Shown: positions 1 through 5,209 of the stretch, one piece after another
Numbering within the stretch: position 1 is the stretch's first letter
How the letters are laid out: the number at the start of each line of letters is the position of its first letter
Translations under genes and position numbers: made by a program
Notes under the pieces: model-generated
Seen by the model: only the letters and a program-made list of their open reading frames with translations
Told to the model about the DNA's origin: nothing
Database searches by the model: none
NCBI GenBank assembly: GCA_002704185.1
Contig: PAFP01000019.1
Span: 3,555 to 8,763 of the forward strand
Length of the DNA: 5,209 nucleotides
Source: Candidatus Pelagibacter sp.
Lineage (GTDB): Bacteria; Pseudomonadota; Alphaproteobacteria; Pelagibacterales; Pelagibacteraceae
Direction: 5' to 3'

Positions 1-240
1 CAACCTATTTCTATTTACGTAAATTTATTTCAAGATTTAAAAAATCTAGATGAAAAAATAATTTCTTTAATTAAAAAAAATATTGATCTTAGTCCTAAAG
101 GTATAAGAAAACTTCTAAAACTTAATAATCCAATATATAAAAAGACAGCAAGTTATGGCCATTTTGGCAGAAAAACTCTTGATGACGGGTCTTTTTCTTG
201 GGAGTCTTTAAATCTGAAAAGTCTATTTGAGAAAATATGA
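1..240 (+). CDS. metK: S-adenosylmethionine synthetase (methionine adenosyltransferase), C-terminal part
   Basis: This is the last 79 codons of MetK, entered in frame 1 at the window edge; the stop is TGA at 238-240. MetK makes S-adenosylmethionine from methionine and ATP in the cytoplasm. The visible part carries recognisable C-terminal landmarks of the family: a PISIYV strand near the start, the DLSPKGI segment that precedes the last domain, and the conserved NPIYKKTASYGHFGR stretch, followed by a short SFSWE end. The N-terminal and central domains with the ATP and metal sites lie upstream of the window. The stop overlaps the trmB start (ATGA at 237-240), which suggests one transcript and coupled translation, with the SAM-making gene ahead of a SAM user. 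Any SAM-responsive leader would be outside the window. The identification is firm; only completeness is unknown. Confidence 0.95.
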   Translation, partial: QPISIYVNLFQDLKNLDEKIISLIKKNIDLSPKGIRKLLKLNNPIYKKTASYGHFGRKTLDDGSFSWESLNLKSLFEKI

Positions 241-853
241 ACGAAAAAATTTTTTTTGGTCGATCTAGAATTAGAAAAGTGTCTAAAATAAAAAAAAAAA
301 TTTTGAAATATTCCAAAAGAAGTATCCAATTTCAAAAATAAAGAAAACTAAATTGATATTAGAAATAGGATTTGGAATGGGTGAGAACGTAATAGAATTA
401 TCACAGCGCAACAAAAATAAAAAAATAATAGGTATCGAACCATTGTTAAATGGACAGTATTTTCTGGCTGATTACTGTCTAAAAAACAATATTAATAATG
501 TGTTAATTTACACTGAACCAGCTCAAATATTTATTTCAGTTTTTAAAAAATTTATTTTTGACAGTATTTATATTTTGTTTCCTGATCCTTGGCATAAAAA
601 AAAACATAAAAAAAGGAGATTATTAAATAAAGAATTTATTAAAAAAATTGTATTAAAATCGAAAAAAATTTACTTTCTAAGTGATAATTTTGATTATTTT
701 TCAAACATTCTTCAAATAACAAAAAACCTATTACAAAAAAAAAAAATTATATCATTTTCGACAAAAAAATTTAAAATTGCAAAAACTAAGTATTTAAACC
801 GCGCAAAAAAACTAAATAAAAGGCTTTATTTTTTAACGATTGATATAAGCTAA
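237..853 (+). CDS. trmB: tRNA (guanine-N7-)-methyltransferase TrmB, frame broken by one base at an A11 run
   Basis: TrmB methylates G46 of tRNA using SAM. The start ATG at 237 overlaps the metK stop and opens with FFGRSRIRKVSK, which fits the basic N-terminal FGRxRGR region of the family. This frame stops at TAA 339-341 after 34 residues. The adjacent frame, open from 287 to 853, carries the rest. One extra base in the A run at 290-300 joins them into a 205-residue protein, a normal TrmB length. In that joined protein the SAM motif LEIGFGMGEN is at about 42-51, IGIE at 65-68, and the family signature FPDPWHKKKHKKRR at 115-128. The C-terminal TxYE motif reads TKYL (184-187), without the usual glutamate. 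A TTG at 353 could begin the downstream part, but it would delete the N-terminal region right up to the SAM motif, so I reject it as the true start. The break may be a sequencing error, a real mutation, or a site rescued by slippage. Gene identity is secure; functional status is open. Confidence 0.88.
290..300 (+). other. A11 homopolymer at the trmB frame break (possible slippage site)
   Basis: Eleven consecutive A residues followed by TTTT lie at about codons 18 to 22 of trmB. The upstream TrmB-like frame (codons starting 237, 240 and so on) enters this run and the downstream TrmB-like frame leaves it one base earlier in phase. A run of 12 A would restore a single reading frame. A ribosomal -1 shift on A-AAA-AAA or an inserted A during transcription would have the same effect. 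I see no GC-rich stem downstream or strong internal Shine-Dalgarno upstream that would point to a dedicated ribosomal frameshift signal. Confidence 0.75.
735..746 (+). other. A12 homopolymer inside trmB, frame kept
   Basis: Twelve consecutive A residues encode part of a QKKK stretch in the C-terminal half of TrmB. The frame is conserved on both sides: the FPDPW signature lies upstream and TKYLNRAKKLNK lies downstream in the same frame. It is a second place in the gene where polymerase slippage, or a homopolymer length error, could act. Confidence 0.8.
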
Positions 854-892
854 GTTTTATAGTACTTTCTTTCATATTTAAATTTAAATTGT

Positions 893-917
893 AATGGGCG
901 TATGCCCATTTTTTTTT
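893..917 (+). terminator. Intrinsic terminator after metK-trmB, in the nusA leader
   Basis: A perfect 7-bp stem pairs AATGGGC (893-899) with GCCCATT (904-910) around a four-base GTAT loop, and is followed at once by a run of T (909-917, the first two in the stem). This is the most GC-rich hairpin I noticed in the window and has the standard form of a Rho-independent terminator. It lies 40 bases after the trmB stop and ends 14 bases before the nusA start at 932. It can serve as the end of the metK-trmB transcript, as an attenuator in a nusA leader, or both. Confidence 0.85.
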
Positions 918-922
918 ATAAC
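917..922 (+). promoter_or_regulatory. nusA: Possible -10 element (TATAAC) for nusA
   Basis: TATAAC matches the sigma-70 consensus TATAAT at five of six positions and begins at the last T of the terminator tract. Transcription from it would start around 929-931, at or just before the nusA ATG, giving a nearly leaderless message. That would fit the lack of a Shine-Dalgarno sequence before 932. No good -35 hexamer lies 16 to 18 bases upstream, where the terminator stem sits. In DNA this AT-rich such a match is common by chance, so this is a weak call. Confidence 0.2.
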
Positions 923-931
923 AGAAAACTT

Positions 932-2476
932 ATGCTAAATAATAGAATTGATAGCACTGAAATTATAAAAATTGCTGATGCGGTAGCAGACGAGAAGTCT
1001 ATAGATAAGAATATAGTTTTGAATTCTATGGAGTCAGCAATAGAGAAAGCAGCCAGAACAAGATATGGATCGGAAAATGAAATTTACGTGAAAATTGATC
1101 GAGATACAGGTAAAATTGAGCTGGGAAGAAAACTTCTTGTTGTTGAAAAAGTTATAAATTCACATTCTGAAATTGATCTTAATCAGGCTCAAAAAATTAA
1201 TTCAAATTATCAATTAGGGGATGTCATAGAAGAAGAATTACCGCCAATAGATTTTGGAAGAATTGCAGCACAAACTGCCAAACAAGTAATTTCAGTGCAA
1301 ATTAGAGACGCTGAGAGAGAGAGACAATTTAATGAATTTAAAGATAAGGTCGGGGAAGTATTAAGTGGAATTGTAAAAAGATCAGAGTATGGAAATATAA
1401 TTGTAGATTTACAAAAGTCCGAGGCGGTAATCAGAAGAGAGGAATTAATACCAAGAGAAAATATTAAAAATGGAGATCGTATCAAAGCATACTGTTATGA
1501 AGTTAAAAGAGAGAATAAAGGACCACAAATATTTTTATCAAGAGCTCATCCACAGTTTTTGGCAAGTTTGTTCAAGCAAGAAGTACCTGAGATTTATGAG
1601 GGTACGATAGTAATAAAGTCAGTAGCAAGAGATCCAGGGAGTAGAGCTAAAATATGCGTACAGTCTAAAGATAGTTCTATTGATCCGGTTGGTGCATGTG
1701 TTGGAATGAGAGGTAGTAGAGTACAAACAATTGTTAATGAACTTCAAGGCGAAAAAATCGATATAATAAACTGGGTTGATGATAATTCAAAATTAGTAGT
1801 AAGTGCTTTGTCTCCTGCAGAGGTCATGAAAGTAGCAATAGATGATGATAACTCTAGAATAGAAGTCGTTATTGACGAAAACAATTTAAGTAAAGCTATT
1901 GGTAGAAGAGGTCAAAATGTTAGACTTGCATCAAAATTATTAGATTATGAAATTGATATTTTAACAGATAAGGAAGAATCCGAAAAAAGACAAACAGAAT
2001 TTAAAGACAATACATCAAAATTTGTTAAAAATTTAGAAATAGATACCACAATGGCACAATTATTAGTTTCCGAAGGCTTCAATTCAATTATTGATATTGA
2101 TAATGCAAAAACTGAAGACTTTCTTAAAATAGAAGGTTTTGACGAAGAAACTGCCAATGAACTTAAGAACAGAGCTAAAGAGCACTTAGAAGAAGAAGCT
2201 AAGGAAATAGCAAATAAAGTCCAGGAATTAGGCATTGAAGAAGATTTAGCGAACCATAAAGGTCTAACATTGGGAATGTTACTTACACTTGGGGAAGAGA
2301 ATATAAAAACTTTAAAAGATTTTGCAGAGTTATCTACCGATGAAATAATCGGGGGATATGATGAAATTAAAGGTAAAAGAGAAAAATTTGATGGTATTTT
2401 AGAAGAATTTAATTTGCCAAAAAAAGATGCGGAAGATTTAATAATGAGAGCAAGAAAAAAAGTTTTTAATATATGA
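932..2476 (+). CDS. nusA: Transcription termination/antitermination protein NusA
   Basis: NusA binds RNA polymerase and nascent RNA and controls pausing, intrinsic termination and antitermination. The 514-residue product has the full alphaproteobacterial architecture: an N-terminal polymerase-binding domain (about 1-125, with IADAVADEKSIDK near the start), an S1 domain (about 130-200), KH1 (DPVGACVGMRGSR, with GMRG at 258-261), KH2 (AIGRRGQNVRLASK, with GRRG at 324-327), and an acidic tail with two helix-hairpin-helix AR repeats ending in AEDLIMRARKK. An in-frame ATG at 902 is rejected because it lies inside the terminator stem and adds ten residues (MPIFFYNRKL) not expected in the family. 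ATG 932 gives the usual distance of about ten residues to IADAVA. No clear Shine-Dalgarno precedes it. It opens the nusA-infB-rbfA-truB run; infB follows after 18 bases. The upstream neighbour is trmB rather than the common rimP. Confidence 0.96.
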   Translation: MLNNRIDSTEIIKIADAVADEKSIDKNIVLNSMESAIEKAARTRYGSENEIYVKIDRDTGKIELGRKLLVVEKVINSHSEIDLNQAQKINSNYQLGDVIEEELPPIDFGRIAAQTAKQVISVQIRDAERERQFNEFKDKVGEVLSGIVKRSEYGNIIVDLQKSEAVIRREELIPRENIKNGDRIKAYCYEVKRENKGPQIFLSRAHPQFLASLFKQEVPEIYEGTIVIKSVARDPGSRAKICVQSKDSSIDPVGACVGMRGSRVQTIVNELQGEKIDIINWVDDNSKLVVSALSPAEVMKVAIDDDNSRIEVVIDENNLSKAIGRRGQNVRLASKLLDYEIDILTDKEESEKRQTEFKDNTSKFVKNLEIDTTMAQLLVSEGFNSIIDIDNAKTEDFLKIEGFDEETANELKNRAKEHLEEEAKEIANKVQELGIEEDLANHKGLTLGMLLTLGEENIKTLKDFAELSTDEIIGGYDEIKGKREKFDGILEEFNLPKKDAEDLIMRARKKVFNI

Positions 2477-2481
2477 GGATA

Positions 2482-2490
2482 AAGGTAGGA
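2482..2490 (+). promoter_or_regulatory. infB: Ribosome binding site of infB
   Basis: The gap between nusA and infB is purine-rich and contains AAGG (2482-2485) and AGGA (2487-2490), nine and four bases before the infB ATG. It is the clearest Shine-Dalgarno-like sequence in the window and supports the start at 2495. By contrast the starts of nusA and rbfA have no such motif. Confidence 0.55.
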
Positions 2491-2494
2491 ACTA

Positions 2495-4660
2495 ATGAAT
2501 TCAAAAGAAAAGAAAAAAAAATTAACTTTAAAAAACTTCAAAGGCACACCTAAACCAAGGACTGGTACACAAGACTCTAGAAATAACAAAAATTATAAAA
2601 AATTTTCATCGCCGAGTAATAACTTTAAAAATAGCTCAGCAAAAAAAAATATAAAATTTAGTTTAAAACCCCCTACCATTCAAGATGATAAGCAAAAAAA
2701 AGTAAAAGAGTGGGCGAAAAAAAAAATACAAGAAGAATTATTTAAAGGCAAGAAAAAAACATCATCAAAAAAAACTTTTGAAAATAAAAGAAAATTAACT
2801 ATTGGCCGCGCCTTATCTGACTCTGATGTAGATATAAGACAAAGAAGTGAAGCTTCTGTAAAAAGAGCTAGAGATAAAGTACTAAAAAAGACTGATAATA
2901 GTAACTTAGGTATTTCAAAAGTTAAAAGAGAAGTAGTTATTCCAGAAGTAATAACAATCCAAGAATTGGCTAATAGGATGGCCGAAAGAGCAACATCTAT
3001 AATCAAGTATTTATTGGAAAAGAAGATTAAAGTCACAATTAACCATACTATTGATGCTGACACAGCGGAATTTATAGTTAATGAATTCGGTCATAATCCA
3101 AAACGTGATAAAATTCCCGAGGACAGCCTTAAAGATATTTTAAAAGATAATGAGGTTGAAAAAATTGAACCTAGAGCACCTGTAGTTACTATAATGGGAC
3201 ATGTCGACCACGGTAAAACATCATTGCTTGATGCTTTAAGAAAAACCAATGTAGTTTCAACAGAAAGTGGTGGTATAACCCAGCATATAGGAGCTTATCA
3301 AATAGAAGTTAAGGAAAAAGGTTTAATAACATTTATAGACACTCCCGGTCATGCTGCTTTTACTGAAATGAGAGCTCGCGGATCAAAAATTACAGATATT
3401 GTCGTTTTGGTTGTCGCTGCAAATGATGGAATAAAGCCGCAAACCATTGAAGCAATTAAACATGCAAAAGCAGCAAAAGTGCCAATCATAGTTGCAATTA
3501 ATAAATGTGATTTACAAGGAATTGATAAAATTAAAGTAAAAAACCAACTTTTAGAGCACGAGCTAATTGTGGAAGATTTAGGAGGTGAAATTCTGTGTAT
3601 TGAAATATCCGCTTTAAAACAAACTAATCTTGATAAACTTAAAGAGGCGATACTATTGCAGTCAGAAATTTTAGATCTCAAAACAAACTCGAAACAATCA
3701 GCGAAAGGTGTTGTGATTGAGTCTAGGCTTGATAAAGGCAAAGGACCTGTGTCAACTATATTAGTAACATCTGGTACATTAAAAAAAGGGGACTTGTTTG
3801 TAAGCGGAATTTCTAGTGGGAAAGTCAGAGCAATTTATGATCATAATGGCAAGGATTTATTAGAGGCAAAACCTTCATCACCAGTAGAAATTATTGGATT
3901 AAATAAAGTGAATGATGCCGGGGATGATTTTGTAGTTTTAAAAGATGAAAACCAAATAAAAGAAATAATATTATATAGGGAAAATATTCAAAAAAATAAA
4001 AAAAATGGTCAATCATCTAATAAAGATAATATTTTTGAGAATAAAGAAAAAGAAGGAAAATTAAATATTATTTTAAAAGCAGATGTTCATGGATCATTAG
4101 AAGCATTAGCAAATGCAATTTCAAAAATTCAAATTAAAGGGGTTATCCCTAAATTAATATTAAGTGCTGTAGGTCCAATTACTGAAACAGATATTACTTT
4201 AGCCAAGGCATCTAATGCTACATTAATTGGTTTCAATATTAGGCCAAATAAAGAAGCAAAAGAGCTTTCCAATAGTTATAAAATAAATATTAATTATTTT
4301 AATATAATATATGAAGCTTTAGATTTTATAAAAAAATCTACTGAGAGATTATTCGAGCCTGAAACAAAAGAAGAAAGCAAAGGTACGTGTGAAGTGCTTG
4401 AGGTATTTAAAGTTTCAAAAATTGGTCAAATAGCTGGAGTAAAAGTTAAGGAAGGAGAAGTAAGAAATAATTCTGATGTCAGGTTAATTAGGGACGGAAA
4501 AACCATCTATACAGGTAAAGTAAAAAGTTTATTTAGAGAAAAAAATGAAGCAAAAGAGGTTAAGGCTGGATTAGAGTGTGGTATAGGACTAAAAGATTTT
4601 AACGATATTAAAAAAAGTGATATATTAGAAATATTTAAAACCGTAAAAATAGAAAACTAG
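2495..4660 (+). CDS. infB: Translation initiation factor IF-2
   Basis: IF-2 is the GTPase that brings fMet-tRNA to the 30S subunit and promotes 50S joining. The 721-residue protein starts with a lysine-, serine- and asparagine-rich, probably disordered region (about 1-95), then the alphaproteobacterial KLTIGRAL segment (100-107) and the IF2_N domain (from about 147, VVIPEVITIQELANRM). The GTPase domain shows all motifs: G1 GHVDHGKT (235-242), G2 GGITQH (259-264), G3 DTPGH (282-286), G4 NKCD (336-339) and G5 SAL (372-374). Domain III carries ADVHGS (529-534), and the C-terminal fMet-tRNA-binding domain fills about 610-721. It is shorter than the E. coli protein (890 residues), with the shortening in the variable N-terminal region; the functional core is complete. 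It lies 18 bases after nusA with no ylxR between, and 4 bases before rbfA, so co-transcription is very likely. Confidence 0.97.
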   Translation: MNSKEKKKKLTLKNFKGTPKPRTGTQDSRNNKNYKKFSSPSNNFKNSSAKKNIKFSLKPPTIQDDKQKKVKEWAKKKIQEELFKGKKKTSSKKTFENKRKLTIGRALSDSDVDIRQRSEASVKRARDKVLKKTDNSNLGISKVKREVVIPEVITIQELANRMAERATSIIKYLLEKKIKVTINHTIDADTAEFIVNEFGHNPKRDKIPEDSLKDILKDNEVEKIEPRAPVVTIMGHVDHGKTSLLDALRKTNVVSTESGGITQHIGAYQIEVKEKGLITFIDTPGHAAFTEMRARGSKITDIVVLVVAANDGIKPQTIEAIKHAKAAKVPIIVAINKCDLQGIDKIKVKNQLLEHELIVEDLGGEILCIEISALKQTNLDKLKEAILLQSEILDLKTNSKQSAKGVVIESRLDKGKGPVSTILVTSGTLKKGDLFVSGISSGKVRAIYDHNGKDLLEAKPSSPVEIIGLNKVNDAGDDFVVLKDENQIKEIILYRENIQKNKKNGQSSNKDNIFENKEKEGKLNIILKADVHGSLEALANAISKIQIKGVIPKLILSAVGPITETDITLAKASNATLIGFNIRPNKEAKELSNSYKININYFNIIYEALDFIKKSTERLFEPETKEESKGTCEVLEVFKVSKIGQIAGVKVKEGEVRNNSDVRLIRDGKTIYTGKVKSLFREKNEAKEVKAGLECGIGLKDFNDIKKSDILEIFKTVKIEN

Positions 4661-4664
4661 TAAT

Positions 4665-5036
4665 ATGTCTCAAAACCTTTACGATCAGCCTTTTTCTCAG
4701 AGACAACTCAAAGCAGGAGAGAATTTGAAAAAAATATTAGCAAAAATTTTTTTAAATGAGATAATTATTTTTCCTACTATTGACTCAAAATTGATAACAG
4801 TTACGGAAGCAAGAATATCACCAGATTTTAAATATGCTAAAATTTTTTTTATTCCACTTATCGGACAAAGAAGTGACGAGTTTTTAGAAGTATTAAATAA
4901 TTTTTCGAAGGAAATTAAATTTAAAGCATCAAAAAATTGGACAGCAAAATTTATGCCTAATTTAAAGTTTGTTTTAGATGAGTCCTTCGATTATGCGGAA
5001 AAAATTGAAAAAATTATTAAAAAAAACAAAGAGTGA
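4665..5036 (+). CDS. rbfA: 30S ribosome-binding factor RbfA
   Basis: RbfA is a small KH-type protein that binds the 30S subunit and helps 16S rRNA 5'-end maturation. The 123-residue product matches the family in length and layout: RQLKAGENLKKILAKIF (from residue 13) forms the first helix, ITVTEARISPDFKYAKIFF (44-62) contains the conserved SPD followed by the central strand, and the C-terminus ends in LDESFDYAEKIEKI. The AxG kink of the KH helix pair (ASG in E. coli) reads Phe80-Ser81-Lys82 by ungapped alignment, an unusual loss of the small residues. The ATG at 4665 lies four bases after the infB stop and has no recognisable Shine-Dalgarno, so translation is probably coupled to infB. The position between infB and truB is the standard one, which confirms the call despite sequence divergence. 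Confidence 0.95.
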   Translation: MSQNLYDQPFSQRQLKAGENLKKILAKIFLNEIIIFPTIDSKLITVTEARISPDFKYAKIFFIPLIGQRSDEFLEVLNNFSKEIKFKASKNWTAKFMPNLKFVLDESFDYAEKIEKIIKKNKE

Positions 5037-5042
5037 AAATCA

Positions 5043-5209
5043 ATGAATGGTTGGTTAATGTTGAATAAACCAGAAGGATTTACGTCTAATTATTGTTTAA
5101 ATATTTTGAAAAAAAAATTTAATTTAAAAAAAACAGGTTACGCTGGAACTTTAGATCCGTTAGCAACGGGCTTATTACCAATTGCCATTGGCGAAAGCAC
5201 TAAGTCAAT
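5043..5209 (+). CDS. truB: tRNA pseudouridine-55 synthase TruB, N-terminal part
   Basis: The first 55 codons of TruB, cut by the window edge. TruB converts U55 of the tRNA T-loop to pseudouridine. The start ATG at 5043 lies six bases after the rbfA stop and gives the expected opening MNGWLMLNKPEGFTSN, which corresponds to the GxLxLDKPxGxTS region of the family. The catalytic motif GTLDPLATG is present at 35-43, with the catalytic aspartate at residue 38. The position before this motif that is His43 in E. coli (GHTG) is Tyr33 here (GYAG). A weak GAG/GTGA purine stretch at 5031-5039 may act as ribosome binding site. It is the last visible member of the nusA cluster; rpsO and pnp would be expected further downstream but are outside the window. 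Confidence 0.95.
   Translation, partial: MNGWLMLNKPEGFTSNYCLNILKKKFNLKKTGYAGTLDPLATGLLPIAIGESTKS

Noticed and set aside
122..335. Two overlapping short open frames on the - strand opposite metK and trmB
   Set aside because: They are phenylalanine/lysine-rich mirror images of A- and T-rich coding sequence, with no family features.
353..853. A complete 166-residue trmB starting at TTG 353
   Set aside because: This start would begin two residues before the SAM-binding motif and drop the basic N-terminal region, which is present upstream in another frame with an ATGA-coupled start at 237.
858..863. TATAGT as a -10 element for nusA upstream of the terminator
   Set aside because: It is close to consensus, but no convincing -35 lies 16 to 18 bases upstream, and similar hexamers are common in DNA of this composition.
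876..889. 14-base AT palindrome (ATTTAAATTTAAAT) as an operator
   Set aside because: It is perfectly symmetrical but made only of A and T in very AT-rich DNA, so chance is likely and no regulator is suggested by context.
902..931. Upstream in-frame ATG at 902 as the nusA start
   Set aside because: It lies inside the terminator hairpin and adds ten residues translated from the stem and T tract; ATG 932 gives the normal NusA N-terminus.
854..931. A tRNA or small RNA gene in the trmB-nusA gap (as with metY in E. coli)
   Set aside because: The 78-base gap contains only AT-rich sequence and the terminator; no cloverleaf or other structured RNA is visible.
1945..2589. 214-residue open frame on the - strand across the nusA end and infB start
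   Set aside because: It is antisense to two certain genes, is serine/leucine/phenylalanine-rich as expected from the complement of lysine/glutamate-rich coding, and has no recognisable domain.
2680..3741. Open frames on the - strand opposite infB (2680-3063 and 3349-3741)
   Set aside because: They lie opposite well-conserved IF-2 domains and look like composition artefacts.

Overview
This window looks like chromosomal DNA from a very AT-rich alphaproteobacterium with a small, tightly packed genome. Gene order and protein sequence both support this: metK-trmB followed by nusA-infB-rbfA-truB is the classic alphaproteobacterial arrangement, and the NusA N-terminus (IADAVADEKSIDK) and the IF2 N-terminal motifs (KLTIGRAL, VVIPEVITIQELANRMAER) are alphaproteobacterial in style. 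Gaps of 4 to 18 bases inside the nusA cluster, long A runs and a lysine/asparagine/isoleucine-rich proteome suggest a streamlined lineage such as SAR11 (Pelagibacterales) or a relative. An AT-rich host-associated lineage cannot be excluded from this sequence alone.

Layout, all on the + strand. Bases 1-240 are the C-terminal part of metK. The trmB start overlaps the metK stop (ATGA at 237-240), and trmB runs to 853, but its frame is broken by one base at an A11 run (290-300). A 78-base gap follows (854-931). It holds a textbook intrinsic terminator (893-917) that stops only 14 bases before the chosen nusA start at 932. Then come nusA (932-2476), infB (2495-4660), rbfA (4665-5036) and the first 55 codons of truB (5043 to the edge). 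No gene is supported on the - strand.

The second block is the transcription and translation housekeeping cluster: NusA for elongation and termination, IF2 for initiator tRNA delivery, RbfA for 30S maturation and TruB for tRNA pseudouridine-55. The first block makes S-adenosylmethionine (MetK) and contains a SAM-dependent tRNA methyltransferase (TrmB). Two genes that often sit here in alphaproteobacteria are absent: rimP between trmB and nusA, and ylxR between nusA and infB.

I see no mobile element, CRISPR array, RNA gene or novel multi-gene system. The points most worth a second look are the A11 frameshift in trmB and the terminator placed directly before nusA.
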